Assembly: GCF_000238355.1 (NCBI RefSeq)
Contig: NZ_AHCA01000007.1
Location: forward strand, 1 to 64,000
From: Pseudoalteromonas haloplanktis ATCC 14393
GTDB taxonomy: Bacteria; Pseudomonadota; Gammaproteobacteria; Enterobacterales; Alteromonadaceae
DNA: 64,000 nt
Direction of reading: 5' to 3'
The first letter of the stretch is position 1, and every line of letters begins with the position of its first letter. The translations under genes were made by a program, and so were the position numbers. Shown one piece after another: positions 25,401 through 35,912 of the stretch. A model generated the notes under the pieces. It saw only the letters and a program-made list of their open reading frames with translations, made no database searches and was not told the DNA's origin.

Positions 25401-26764
25401 ATTATCGAGCTAAAAACTTTGCTGACATGCGTTATTACATTAGTGCCCAAGTTGGCAGTAGTCGTGAAGTAGTATTGCCGTTAATGGGTGAGCGAGAAGA
25501 GAATAACGATGAAATGATTTTTGACTCCGGCTATTTAAATATTCTTAATGGGCTTGGTATAAAAAATAAATATATAGCTACCGACTTTTATGTAGATTTA
25601 AATACAGAACGTGATGGTGGCAATGAAGAGTCACTACTAATAAAAGATTTTTTAACCAGTAAAAGTTCTAGTTTTGTTCGTCCTGAACTTTTTGCCGGGG
25701 AAAAAAGTGTTCGAATATTGGTGCGTTTTGGTGGTGAAGGGAAGCCTTATTTAATAACCAGTAAAATACAAAGGCAAGGACACTCAATCCGTTTATTTGA
25801 AAGCCAATTTGATGCAGCACAAAGTTTAGGGTTTAAAGTACGCCAGTTTGGTGATGGCATTATTTTTGATGACTTTGACTGGAATACCAAAGTAGACATT
25901 ATGGTCGTTGCTACCTGTACAAAACTTGAATCAGAAAACTATACAAAAACACTGATAGGTTTGAATTGGCGCAGTGTGCCATGTGAATTAACTCTACAAC
26001 AAACCATTGGCATTAATGATGTGGGCCCTACTTATAAATCAAGACTCTATTATTTAGGTAAGGCGACTCGTAATGCAAATAAAGGCTACAACCAAGCTTT
26101 AAATAGATGGGAAGATGATAACTATCAATTTGATGACTCAACAGGTGCAAAGTTTAGAGAATACCGAGAGTTTGTTGAGCTACTTAATAAGGCTGGGCAC
26201 AGTAATGACAGAGGCATGCAAGGTCGAGCGCTTCTTAATTGGCATAATAAAGACGCTAAAGCATTTGCCGGTGAAGAGCAGGTTTTTGTTTTTGCAGCGA
26301 ACTTTAGCTTAAAGTATGAATCGCCAAAGCGTGTTGAAGTAAACGGCTTAAGGCCTTTTGGTGAGATATTTACAAACCAACTTAGTGATATATACACCAG
26401 CGAGGAAGACAGGGTGTATAACATGGAGTTAGGCGTTGCTAGCTTTAATTCTGCGGGTAATTCTGGTTTTAACTTTAATGATATAGGCTCAATGACTGAT
26501 AACACCAGTAATCATGGTTTGCAGTTAAAGTTACCATTGCCTAACCCTACAAATAGCGATTTACCTTGGGGGAAAACATTACCAGAAGCTGGTTTAAAGG
26601 AGTTAGCTGCCAAGCTAAATGGCGAGCATTCAACTCCATCACAAAAAGCATTGTATAAACGGTTGTCAGAGGAAGGGTTGACTGAAGATGAAGCAAAGCA
26701 GTGGTTTATTGAAGATGCGACAAAGTCGAAAGTAAAACCGTTAGGGGCTTTTAAAAACGAATAA
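22130..26764 (+). CDS. Giant OmpA-domain protein, candidate secreted effector
   Basis: A 1544-residue protein with no N-terminal signal peptide. Residues 1-118 are the segment also present in the truncated copy. An OmpA/MotB-type peptidoglycan-binding domain spans about 542-648: GHTCDLGHYDYNMALSERRA (583-602), GLGYTQPL and NRRVHI, with the binding Asp and Arg retained. Directly after it lies a Gly/Ala-rich hydrophobic stretch (about 693-730) that could insert in a membrane. The remaining 800 residues are soluble-looking, of mixed alpha/beta type and unrecognised. An OmpA domain without a Sec signal argues for delivery by an injection system. The gene is preceded by lipoprotein B and closes the island. 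No known toxin motif (NLPC, lipase GxSxG with support, HNH, ADP-ribosyl) could be supported. Confidence 0.75.
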   Translation: MHDMSKGSASPIVYLLTGYVENNTPVGRLTPVANRFVVAEQPKSAAYDVKKPVILKTNSAGILSTINSDSLEVRQPFHAYMANNNQRSIIIPPMESIGLIANNNPTGWAKEFVNNLKNYSSTNTPLLELQTVPVTNLKQPTENSEDDTYNKWYEKEITQKNVQSIQAYILAKTRAVILSINPNIPLLSPGENIVLSPPVGEDLFATFDTETKLAVISGTNKILPKGLYRIKVRLDQDTYQANISNWCAKSVQSDDNYDYYELAEMLRFDIKNEAGEFDVINCDPLSVEEAIIKQFPRFYSHLISYAKDLKTEHATYDPKNISVKDENGKEIGRAKVSDEPIKMASGYESFCHGWAVTKGRAQLAAGLINTDITASASNGNFTTNGKFVLGSKIAKALHDHLRANADTTIQATLDSVFAMQEGQDAWQKLRSARAGFTTDDWKDALAKNLWRLPDNTPAQMREYSGTVAGRIGIPKVAMDATGNALNIADLATNIVALGQTTVQQIGTNIPNLVQSKQHYKTIAQDYFEHLSAKEIVKDVVIKAQFALNSEQVTDEYRDAILQQSEAVLKAFELNESLKIIVAGHTCDLGHYDYNMALSERRADAVKNVLVTQAGIDEARIEVQGLGYTQPLVNNKDEASRAQNRRVHIAAYAISQLSVCPSREGMDSLERFRNLTVVNDIKVGETVDAMAWQMINIALGVMAFIPATAPIAAAVAVIKAGGAIATSAANLMDEVLLDNTCKKYYAEIQRDKRLGQECAANQGMMHELLNEFKDSESTEQSTQWAAQFRLRSEAISGLMGLLLRAQREGDKSEYYSNLERYKVKQYIENFLLGDSWALPNLPGASIRMDTFWVFLIDGITAQQSNDTDNKALYGFSDNYSLLDKAARKAVVKDPENTLYMQSQFNPYGFYMMAVPTLAREHNYITAEFQNYFPIHTFGTQEKAGSKYLESFANTFEPVFSDYGEASYHHSAIYYQDQNSKKWLPIIANKLKRLTPFTPIRVLVVFNDTMTAIAPIAFKVTRCDGVNNELAYKELVRPLVESELLESEKHFAGKFGCVFTPFFQLGPKTYLGTKPMVHKEAFYPFMHDSALEYYRAKNFADMRYYISAQVGSSREVVLPLMGEREENNDEMIFDSGYLNILNGLGIKNKYIATDFYVDLNTERDGGNEESLLIKDFLTSKSSSFVRPELFAGEKSVRILVRFGGEGKPYLITSKIQRQGHSIRLFESQFDAAQSLGFKVRQFGDGIIFDDFDWNTKVDIMVVATCTKLESENYTKTLIGLNWRSVPCELTLQQTIGINDVGPTYKSRLYYLGKATRNANKGYNQALNRWEDDNYQFDDSTGAKFREYREFVELLNKAGHSNDRGMQGRALLNWHNKDAKAFAGEEQVFVFAANFSLKYESPKRVEVNGLRPFGEIFTNQLSDIYTSEEDRVYNMELGVASFNSAGNSGFNFNDIGSMTDNTSNHGLQLKLPLPNPTNSDLPWGKTLPEAGLKELAAKLNGEHSTPSQKALYKRLSEEGLTEDEAKQWFIEDATKSKVKPLGAFKNE

Positions 26765-27113
26765 AGCGATATTGTTGTGATGCAAGGTCGCGGTTGCACA
26801 TTACACGAACTTCGTTCAAAGCAAACACTATAGCGGGAGAATAAATAACTACTATAGCAGGCCGCTTTAATAAAAGTTGAGCATGTAGTGGCAATTAAAA
26901 TAGAAAACTTATCTAAGCAGGATCTACCATAAAGCCAAGTATCTTATCGGCACCTTGAGTTTATTGTAGATTTTATATCTCTACTTTTGTGTTTTTAAGG
27001 TTTTTTATTTCTTTGATTGTGCTTTTTTATTATTTTAAAGGTGAGATTATGCTTGCAAGCAGTGTTTTGAAGTGTTAAAAATAGGGCTCACTGAACACAC
27101 ACATTTAGTAAAG
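26765..27113. other. Intergenic region between the island and the leu operon
   Basis: This 349-base AT-rich stretch has no credible ORF. A short hairpin (TGCAA and TTGCA, about 26780-26797) follows the giant gene but lacks a T tract. A candidate leu promoter lies at 27053-27081: TTGCAA, 17 bases, TAAAAA. Nothing else is recognisable; no insertion sequence or tRNA marks this end of the island. Confidence 0.5.
27053..27081 (+). promoter_or_regulatory. Candidate leu operon promoter
   Basis: TTGCAA (27053-27058) and TAAAAA (27076-27081) are spaced by 17 bases, each four of six to the sigma70 consensus. It lies about 30 bases upstream of the leader peptide start. A weak match, chosen by position. 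Confidence 0.35.
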
Positions 27114-27185
27114 ATGATGCAAAATACACGTTTAATTACATTAAAACTAAACCTCTTACTGCTAGCGCACGTGAGCGGGGATTAG
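27114..27185 (+). CDS. leuL: leu operon leader peptide
   Basis: A 23-residue ORF (ATGATG start, TAG stop at 27183-27185). It has seven leucines: TTA at 27132, TTA at 27141, CTA at 27147 and a run of four (CTC TTA CTG CTA) at 27153-27164. A strong terminator follows 23 bases later and leuA starts after it. This is the classic layout of leucine attenuation: ribosome stalling at the Leu codons when charged tRNA-Leu is scarce prevents the terminator from forming. It is too short for standard gene calling. Confidence 0.85.
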   Translation: MMQNTRLITLKLNLLLLAHVSGD

Positions 27186-27207
27186 TGTATTTGCATTAAG
27201 TAAACAC

Positions 27208-27238
27208 AAAAAACCCCGCAATATGCGGGGTTTTTTTT
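27208..27238 (+). terminator. leu attenuator
   Basis: CCCCGCA (27214-27220), loop ATA, TGCGGGG (27224-27230) and T8. The left arm can instead pair with GCGGGG at 27175-27180, inside the end of leuL, which is the expected antiterminator. This gives a complete attenuation switch. Confidence 0.88.
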
Positions 27239-27276
27239 ATCTCGCAATCAGGGTAGCTGAGAATTAAGGGCAGATT

Positions 27277-29903
<2,627 letters not shown>

Positions 29904-29979
29904 AGCGAGCGGCTATTTAAACAATTATTCACTCGCTGCACCGTCACGCGGCGAGTCAAACTGATTAGGGGATCAGCAA

Positions 29980-31380
29980 GTGGCCCAAACGTTATACGAT
30001 AAAATCTGGCAAGCACATGTTGTAGCTAGTATTAATGAGCAAACCGACTTACTTTATATTGACCGTCATTTAGTGCACGAAGTGACATCACCGCAAGCAT
30101 TCGCAGGCCTTCGTGAGAAAAACCGTAAAGTACGTTGCCCAGAGAAAACCATTGCGACTATGGATCATAATGTCTCGACCAAAAGTCGTTCATTAGATGC
30201 TGCCAGTGAAGTATCTAAAAACCAATTAATGGCGCTTGATGCCAACTGTAAAGAGTTTGGCATTGTACTTTATGATTTAAATTCAATTAACCAAGGTATC
30301 GTGCATGTAATGGGGCCTGAGCAAGGGATCACCTTACCAGGTACGACGATAGTGTGCGGCGATAGCCATACGTCAACCCATGGTGCATTTGGTGCACTTG
30401 CCCACGGCATTGGTACTTCTGAGGTTGAGCACGTCTTAGCTACGCAGACCTTACAGCAGAAAAAAGCCAAGTCGTTAAAAATCCAAATTAATGGCGTTCT
30501 GCGTCCAACTGTTACGGCTAAAGATTTGATCATGGCGGTGATTGGTAAGCTAGGCACTGCTGGTGGTACGGGTTATGTTGCAGAATTTTGTGGTGAAGGC
30601 ATTGAAGCGCTGTCAATGGAAGCGCGCATGACACTATGTAACATGAGTATTGAAATGGGCGCTAAAGCGGGTTTAATCGCTTCAGATCAAATTACTTATG
30701 ATTACTTGAAAGGCCGTCCATTTGCTCCACAAGGTGATGATTTTGAAGCAGCAGTTGCTTATTGGGAAACTCTAAAAACTGACGAAGGCGCACAGTTTGA
30801 CTTAGAAGTTGAGCTTGAAGCAAGCAGCATCCAGCCACAAATTACCTGGGGCACCAGCCCTGAGCAAGTTATTGGTGTTGATGAGTGTATTCCAGATCCA
30901 GACCAAGAGCCTGATTTAATTAAAGCGGATGCGATTCGCAGCGCACTTAAGTATATGGGCTTAACAGCCGGTGATAAGTTATCGTCAGCCACTGTAGATA
31001 CGGTATTTATTGGTTCGTGTACCAACAGCCGAATTGAAGACTTACGCGCGGCAGCACACATTGTTGAAGGTAAACAAGTAGCCCCAGGTGTTGAGGCGTT
31101 AATCGTACCAGGCTCTGGCCTTGTCAAAAAACAAGCCGAAGATGAAGGCTTAGCCGATATTTTCAAAGCTGCCGGCTTTGAGTGGCGTGAACCAGGTTGT
31201 TCAATGTGTTTAGCCATGAATGACGACCGTTTAGGTGCTGGCAAACGCTGTGCATCTACCTCTAACCGTAACTTTGAAGGTCGCCAAGGCCGTGGTGGCC
31301 GTACACACTTAGTGAGCCCTGCAATGGCCGCTGCGGCAGCAATTCATGGTCGCTTTGTTGATATAAGAGGAGAAGCCTAA
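29980..31380 (+). CDS. leuC: 3-isopropylmalate dehydratase large subunit
   Basis: A 466-residue aconitase-family subunit that with LeuD isomerises 2- to 3-isopropylmalate. GTG start at 29980 with AGGGGA upstream. The [4Fe-4S] ligands are the Cys in FIGSCTNSR and the two in GCSMCLAMN. Other motifs are [12 protein letters not shown] and [19 protein letters not shown]. The leuD start overlaps its last base (TAATG). Confidence 0.97.
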   Translation: MAQTLYDKIWQAHVVASINEQTDLLYIDRHLVHEVTSPQAFAGLREKNRKVRCPEKTIATMDHNVSTKSRSLDAASEVSKNQLMALDANCKEFGIVLYDLNSINQGIVHVMGPEQGITLPGTTIVCGDSHTSTHGAFGALAHGIGTSEVEHVLATQTLQQKKAKSLKIQINGVLRPTVTAKDLIMAVIGKLGTAGGTGYVAEFCGEGIEALSMEARMTLCNMSIEMGAKAGLIASDQITYDYLKGRPFAPQGDDFEAAVAYWETLKTDEGAQFDLEVELEASSIQPQITWGTSPEQVIGVDECIPDPDQEPDLIKADAIRSALKYMGLTAGDKLSSATVDTVFIGSCTNSRIEDLRAAAHIVEGKQVAPGVEALIVPGSGLVKKQAEDEGLADIFKAAGFEWREPGCSMCLAMNDDRLGAGKRCASTSNRNFEGRQGRGGRTHLVSPAMAAAAAIHGRFVDIRGEA

Positions 31381-31979
31381 TGAGCATTTTTTTTAGTGGC
31401 TTAATGGCCCCACTTGATAAAAACAATGTCGATACCGATCAAATTATTCCTAAGCAGTTTTTAACCTCAACCAGCCGTGATGGCTTTGATGCGGCGTTGT
31501 TTTACGATTGGCGTTATTTAGATAACGGCGAGCCAAACCCTGAGTTTATTTTAAATCGCCCCTGTTACCAAGGTGCGCAAATACTGCTAACTCGCGATAA
31601 CTTTGGCTGTGGCTCATCACGCGAGCATGCACCATGGGCGCTTAAGCAATATGGTTTTGAAGTAATTTTAGCGGAAAGCTTTGCTGATATTTTCTTTAAT
31701 AACTGCGGCAATAACCAAATGCTTGCGATTGCACTTCCTGCGCAAACATTGGAAGACTTATTTGTACTGAGCGAGCAACATGACGATATTCATATCGACA
31801 TCGATCTTGAAAATCAGCAGCTTACCAGTAACAAGTTTGCACCAATTAGCTTTGATATTCGCAAAGACGTAAAAGAGCGTTTATTAAGTGGTTTAGATTT
31901 TATCGGCGTGACCGAAACCCTCAACCCACAAATCGACGCCTTTGAAGCAAAGCTTAACGCCGAGCGCCCTTGGCAGTAA
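31380..31979 (+). CDS. leuD: 3-isopropylmalate dehydratase small subunit
   Basis: A 199-residue swivel-domain partner of LeuC. Motifs: LDKNNVDTDQIIPKQFL, NFGCGSSREHAPWAL (substrate-recognition Ser-Arg) and FADIFFNNCGNNQMLAI. It is the last gene of leuABCD, followed by a terminator. Confidence 0.97.
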   Translation: MSIFFSGLMAPLDKNNVDTDQIIPKQFLTSTSRDGFDAALFYDWRYLDNGEPNPEFILNRPCYQGAQILLTRDNFGCGSSREHAPWALKQYGFEVILAESFADIFFNNCGNNQMLAIALPAQTLEDLFVLSEQHDDIHIDIDLENQQLTSNKFAPISFDIRKDVKERLLSGLDFIGVTETLNPQIDAFEAKLNAERPWQ

Positions 31980-32001
31980 AGGTTTACTCAATCATAGAAT
32001 G

Positions 32002-32024
32002 AAACGCGGCTAAGGCCGCGTTTT
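32002..32024 (+). terminator. Terminator of the leu operon
   Basis: AAACGCGGC (32002-32010), loop TAAG, GCCGCGTTTT. It lies 22 bases after the leuD stop, and the flanking A run could also serve the convergent gene. Confidence 0.85.
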
Positions 32025-32030
32025 ATGTGG

Positions 32031-32342
32031 TTAATACATATAAGCAATCGCCAAGCCTAGTACTGCAAGTACACTACAAACAGTCATGTTAATCGTTTTA
32101 AGTCTTTTAAATTGATTAATTTTTGGGTCGTCTAGGGTTGAGAAAAAGCCACTTTTGAGTGATTCATGTAAATTAGCTGCAATAGCGGAGCGTGAGGTAT
32201 CGCCGAGTGTATTTTTAGCTAATTGCTCCCATTGTGCTGGGTATGCCTGTGATAGGTGTGTAAGCAGCGCATTATATTTACGGTTTTGTATAATAAATAG
32301 CGCACAAATTAAAATAAACGCCAGCAATGGGTAACTTTCCAT
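32031..32342 (-). CDS. Small two-pass membrane protein, UspB-like layout
   Basis: A 103-residue protein with hydrophobic segments at about 4-19 and 83-103 and a soluble middle. Size, topology and the central SGFFSTLDDPKINQFKRLKTI recall universal stress protein B (UspB, with GGGFFTSHGQPNKQVR), but similarity is weak and I only suggest it. It has AAGGAG-type bases upstream and is convergent with leuD. Confidence 0.65.
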   Translation of the reverse strand: MESYPLLAFILICALFIIQNRKYNALLTHLSQAYPAQWEQLAKNTLGDTSRSAIAANLHESLKSGFFSTLDDPKINQFKRLKTINMTVCSVLAVLGLAIAYMY

Positions 32343-32544
32343 AACTCCTTCCTTATTTTTTTTATCTTTTATTTATCGAACATAAGTTTTTTTTCACTTA
32401 AGTTCAACAATGATGGTCGCTTTTGTTTTTCGTCTCGCTAACTTTTATCTCGTTTATTTACAGCTGAACTACCATTCACCGCGATTACTTCCTTTGTTTT
32501 TATTAACACGCTAAGCTGCTCCTTTATATTTTTAGGAACAGATT

Positions 32545-33138
32545 ATGAGATTATTAACTGCGGCGACTCTATTACTGGCATCTGCGGCGGCGTTTGCACG
32601 CCCTGCGCCTTTGGTTTCTATTCCAAGCCATGATGGTTTTTTTGATAATATTGCTGCTCACTGTGGTAAAGCGTATGAAGGAACTGTAACGGTTGATAAT
32701 GCCGTAGGACCGAGTTCATTTGCAGGTAAAAAATTGGTGATGCATGTGCGCCGCTGTAACGAGCGTGAGCTACAAGTGCCGTTTCATGTGGGTGATGATG
32801 CATCACGTACCTGGATCATAACTAAAACAGGCAGTGGTTTGAGCTTAAAGCACGATCATCGTCATAAAGATGGCACTGATGACGTATCAACCATGTATGG
32901 TGGTCACACCGTTGATGCGGGTTTTACTAATGTGCAATCATTCCCTGCGGATCAATATTCAAAAGAATTATTTGTTAGCCAAGGTATTCCGCAATCGATT
33001 GGTAATACATGGCAGATGTATATTTACCCTGAAAAATTCACTTACCGTTTGATTCGCCAAGGTCGTGAGTTTCGTGTGGACTTTGATTTAACCAAACCAG
33101 TTACACCACCTGCTGCACCTTGGGGTTATAAAGACTAG
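32545..33138 (+). CDS. Conserved hypothetical periplasmic protein
   Basis: A 197-residue protein with a textbook Sec signal (MRLLTAATLLLASAAAFA, cleavage before RPAP) and AGGA seven bases upstream. The mature region has two cysteines (HCGKAYEG and RRCNE) that may form a disulfide. A His-rich stretch follows (KHDHRHKDGTDDVSTMYGGH, about 112-131), which could bind metal. I do not know its function. It is monocistronic, convergent with the next gene, with only ten bases between stops. Confidence 0.75.
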   Translation: MRLLTAATLLLASAAAFARPAPLVSIPSHDGFFDNIAAHCGKAYEGTVTVDNAVGPSSFAGKKLVMHVRRCNERELQVPFHVGDDASRTWIITKTGSGLSLKHDHRHKDGTDDVSTMYGGHTVDAGFTNVQSFPADQYSKELFVSQGIPQSIGNTWQMYIYPEKFTYRLIRQGREFRVDFDLTKPVTPPAAPWGYKD

Positions 33139-33148
33139 AAAGAAAAGC

Positions 33149-33520
33149 CTAGTCTTTTGTGGGCTCTGTCTCACATTGCAGAAATACCGTTAATGGTGGC
33201 TGATATTTACGAGGTTTGGTTGGAAAACGGTCATACTCTTGTACGCCATCAGTCACCTTTAACATAAACGAATTACCACGGCATAAGCGATTAGCATGGC
33301 GTAGTAAAAACACGCTTTGGTTTTTAAAGTGTTGATAGTCGTCAGACTGAATTTCTAAATGGTAGTTATTATTATCAATTTTAGTTTGGTAATAATGTAC
33401 TTTTTCATCAAAATCATAGAGTTTTTCGGTCTCACCTTTTTCTGCTTGCGCCACAGTGCAGCTTGCCAATAGCGTTAAAATGCTGCTTATTTTTAAGCAA
33501 TGCGCTATTTTTCCTGTCAT
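33149..33520 (-). CDS. Hypothetical exported protein
   Basis: A 123-residue protein with a hydrophobic leader ending LLASCTVAQA. It could be processed as a lipoprotein (lipobox LASC, Cys21) or by signal peptidase I after AQA. The mature part is Lys- and Tyr-rich with two late cysteines (RLCRGNS and QCETEP). Not recognised. Confidence 0.65.
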   Translation of the reverse strand: MTGKIAHCLKISSILTLLASCTVAQAEKGETEKLYDFDEKVHYYQTKIDNNNYHLEIQSDDYQHFKNQSVFLLRHANRLCRGNSFMLKVTDGVQEYDRFPTKPRKYQPPLTVFLQCETEPTKD

Positions 33521-33615
33521 AAACCTTGCACTCCATTATTGTATTGCACCATTGATTTCACTAAAGTGATGCCTAAGTTATGATTTAAGTCTAACACCCA
33601 AAAAGGGAAAATGTG

Positions 33616-34062
33616 ATGTTCAAACAAATTAAACAGCTTTTTTCGTCATTTAATGAACAGCAATCGACGATGCAAGAACATGATTTAAAAACGGCAATAG
33701 CTGCGTTATTGATTGAGGTAATGCGTGCCGATAGTGAGCAGCAAGCAGATGAGCTGCAAACGTTAGCATTGACTTTAAAAAAATATTTTAACTTAAGTGA
33801 TGAAGACGTTGCACAATTAACAGAGCAAGCTGGCAAGAGTTTGGATGAGGCAATTGACTACTTTCAGTTTTCTAAACAAATTAATGCGCAATGCAACGCC
33901 GCACAGCGTATTGAAATAATTGAGCTGTTATGGCGTTTAGCTTATGCCGATGGTGAGCTTGATCCGCAAGAAGAGTATGTAATTCGTCGTGTTGCTAGTT
34001 TATTGTATGTAACTCACGAGGACTTTATCGCCGCAAAGTTAGCCGCGACAAAGCTCTCTTAG
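33616..34062 (+). CDS. TerB-like protein
   Basis: A 148-residue all-helical cytoplasmic protein of the TerB (tellurite-resistance B) superfamily: AALLIEVMRADSEQQADELQ and LLWRLAYADGELDPQEEYVIR carry the paired acidic DGE/Q loops. Such solo TerB proteins may bind metal and sit in stress systems, but no role is established. I chose ATG 33616 (AGGGA eight bases upstream) over the adjacent GTG 33613. Confidence 0.8.
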   Translation: MFKQIKQLFSSFNEQQSTMQEHDLKTAIAALLIEVMRADSEQQADELQTLALTLKKYFNLSDEDVAQLTEQAGKSLDEAIDYFQFSKQINAQCNAAQRIEIIELLWRLAYADGELDPQEEYVIRRVASLLYVTHEDFIAAKLAATKLS

Positions 34063-34073
34063 AGTCACCTTAC

Positions 34074-34643
34074 TCATTTGCTCAGTTTACTCGTCACGCT
34101 TACAAGTTGTTGAGCTAGGCCAGCTACTTTTTCAGCTGTTACTGGGTCGCTAATGCGGCCTGTTTCATCTAATACAGTGTGAATTGCTGGTACAGCTAGT
34201 TGATCAGCTAACACTAGGCTACCAACACCCGATAAAATATCGCGCACATGGTTTAAGCCACGTAAACCGCCTAAGCCACCCGGCGATGAGGCGTATAATG
34301 CTGTTACCTTGTTACGAAATGCAGGAACCGCGCCTTGTTCGGTGCGTGATGCCCAATCAATGGCATTTTTTAATACCGCGGTGATCGAACCATTGTACTC
34401 AGGGCTGGCTAGTAAAATGCCATCTGCAGCACGTAATTTGTCTTTTAATAGCTGTGCGCCTTGAGGTGTACCTTGCGCTTCTATATCTTCGTCAAACATA
34501 GGTAAGTTTAAATCTGCAAGTTTGATCACTTCTACTTCTGCGCCGCTTTCTAATGCAAAGCGGGCTGCCTCATTGATCAATTTTTGATTAAAGCTGTCTT
34601 TACGCAAGCTGCCTGCTAAGGCAATAATTTTTGGTGCAGTCAT
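34074..34643 (-). CDS. NADPH-dependent FMN reductase
   Basis: A 189-residue flavodoxin-like protein. The phosphate loop is LAGSLRKDSFNQKL, the flavin-binding loop is LLASPEYNGSITAVLKNAIDW and GGLGGLRGLNHVRDIL follows, typical of the YieF/ChrR and SsuE-like quinone or flavin reductases. It uses NAD(P)H to reduce FMN or quinones. It is divergent from a LysR regulator with a perfect palindrome in between, so it is a likely target of that regulator. Confidence 0.9.
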   Translation of the reverse strand: MTAPKIIALAGSLRKDSFNQKLINEAARFALESGAEVEVIKLADLNLPMFDEDIEAQGTPQGAQLLKDKLRAADGILLASPEYNGSITAVLKNAIDWASRTEQGAVPAFRNKVTALYASSPGGLGGLRGLNHVRDILSGVGSLVLADQLAVPAIHTVLDETGRISDPVTAEKVAGLAQQLVSVTSKLSK

Positions 34644-34741
34644 AGTGTTCGCCTTAATGTTGGTTAAGTTATGATTAGTTTGTCTATAAGTTACTTTAGC
34701 AAATTTTTACTTGCAGAAAAGCCAAATAAACGCAAAACTTA

Positions 34742-34757
34742 TGTGCATATATGCACA
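34742..34757. promoter_or_regulatory. Perfect 16-bp palindrome, probable LysR operator
   Basis: TGTGCATATATGCACA is fully symmetrical and lies 20 bases upstream of the LysR start and about 100 bases from the FMN reductase start. This is the usual position for an autoregulatory LysR site. Confidence 0.6.
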
Positions 34758-34776
34758 ACACAGTGAAAGGGCGAGT

Positions 34777-35673
34777 ATGGCAATCCAATTTGATGACTGG
34801 CAAGATGTAAAAGTCGCTTATGAAGTGGCGCGACTCGGCACATTAACGGCCGCGGCCGAAAAGCTCAACGTGCACCACAGCACCGTACTTCGGCGGATCA
34901 ATAATTTAGAACAAAGCTTAAACGCACGTTTATTCCATCGTCATGCCCGTGGTTATAAAGTGACAGAAATAGGCGCTAAGTTATTTACTGCGGCGCAATC
35001 TATCAACAGTGAACTTGAGCGCTTACATAACGATATTATTGCTGCAGACAGCACCTTGCGTGGCAGTTTGTTGCTTACAACAGTTAGCGGCTTTATTGAT
35101 GTGTTAAGTGATGTATGCGAGCAGTTTCAAAGTTTGCATCCGCAGGTGCAATTAGAAGTCATACTTGATCAAAAACGCCTTCGCCTTGATCACGGTCAAG
35201 CACATATTGCTGTGCGCGCAGGGCCTCGCCCAGATGAAGGTGATTATATCGCTCAGCACTTAGCACATTTATCATCCGGGTTTTACGCCTCTAAACGTTA
35301 TATAGATAAGTACGGGATGCCGAAAACTCTCAACCAGCTGCCACTGCATAATTTTGTTTCTGGGGTAGCGGGTTACAACGGTAAAGTACCTTACTTCGCT
35401 TGGGTTGATGAAAATATTCCTACTGAGCAAGTGAAACTCCGCGTTTCTGAAACCTCAGAAGCGACCCGAGCAATCGTAAAAGGCTTAGGGATTGGTGGTT
35501 TACAGCATGATGTTGCAGCGCAATACCCTGAACTGATCCCAGTATTGGCGAATGAACTTAATTGGCCGACTGACTTATGGTTAGTGACTCATCATTTAGT
35601 ACATCGTACCGCTAAAGTGCAAGCGTTTAGTCAATTACTAAAAGCCTACTTCCAAGAGCGTAAATTAGGCTGA
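34777..35673 (+). CDS. LysR-family transcriptional regulator
   Basis: A 298-residue LTTR. Start at ATG 34777 (AAAGGGCGAG upstream); the longer ORF adds 22 residues encoded by the operator region. The HTH is at about residues 8-66 (YEVARLGTLTAAAEKLNVHHSTVLRRINNLEQSL) and the effector domain at 90-295. It probably controls the divergent FMN reductase gene. The effector is unknown. Its stop overlaps a possible start of the next small ORF. Confidence 0.9.
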   Translation: MAIQFDDWQDVKVAYEVARLGTLTAAAEKLNVHHSTVLRRINNLEQSLNARLFHRHARGYKVTEIGAKLFTAAQSINSELERLHNDIIAADSTLRGSLLLTTVSGFIDVLSDVCEQFQSLHPQVQLEVILDQKRLRLDHGQAHIAVRAGPRPDEGDYIAQHLAHLSSGFYASKRYIDKYGMPKTLNQLPLHNFVSGVAGYNGKVPYFAWVDENIPTEQVKLRVSETSEATRAIVKGLGIGGLQHDVAAQYPELIPVLANELNWPTDLWLVTHHLVHRTAKVQAFSQLLKAYFQERKLG

Positions 35674-35702
35674 TGTGGTATTGCAAAAACCTTGGAGATG
35701 CG

Positions 35703-35897
35703 ATGCTTGCAAGTTCAGAGCTTGATAAAATTAAGCACAATGCAGGTAAGTTACCGCTATTTGTCCGTTATGTTGCATCACATGGACTACATTGTGAGGT
35801 TATCGTGTATTTTCCGCCTGAAGCAAAAAGCGTGGCTAAACACTATTTAGCCACGCCATGTTTAATGCCAGATGAAAGTGCTTTAATGCCTCTTTAA
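35703..35897 (+). CDS. Small hypothetical protein
   Basis: A 64-residue protein starting at ATG 35703 with GGAG five bases before. An earlier ATG at 35673 overlaps the LysR stop and would add ten residues. It contains three Cys and a strand pattern GLHCEVIVYFPPEAKSV. No signal peptide. Probably co-transcribed with the LysR gene. Not recognised. Confidence 0.55.
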   Translation: MLASSELDKIKHNAGKLPLFVRYVASHGLHCEVIVYFPPEAKSVAKHYLATPCLMPDESALMPL

Positions 35898-35912
35898 ATT
35901 TTGATTTACCAA

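Noticed and set aside
17242..26764. Calling the island a T6SS cluster outright
   Set aside because: No vgrG, hcp, PAAR, tssB/C or baseplate gene is present; only domain types and lack of signal peptides point that way.
26765..27113. Possible degenerate mobile element at the end of the island
   Set aside because: No transposase remnant, inverted ends or target duplication could be recognised.
32031..32342. Firm naming as uspB
   Set aside because: Only size, topology and a short GFF segment agree; sequence similarity is too weak without a profile.
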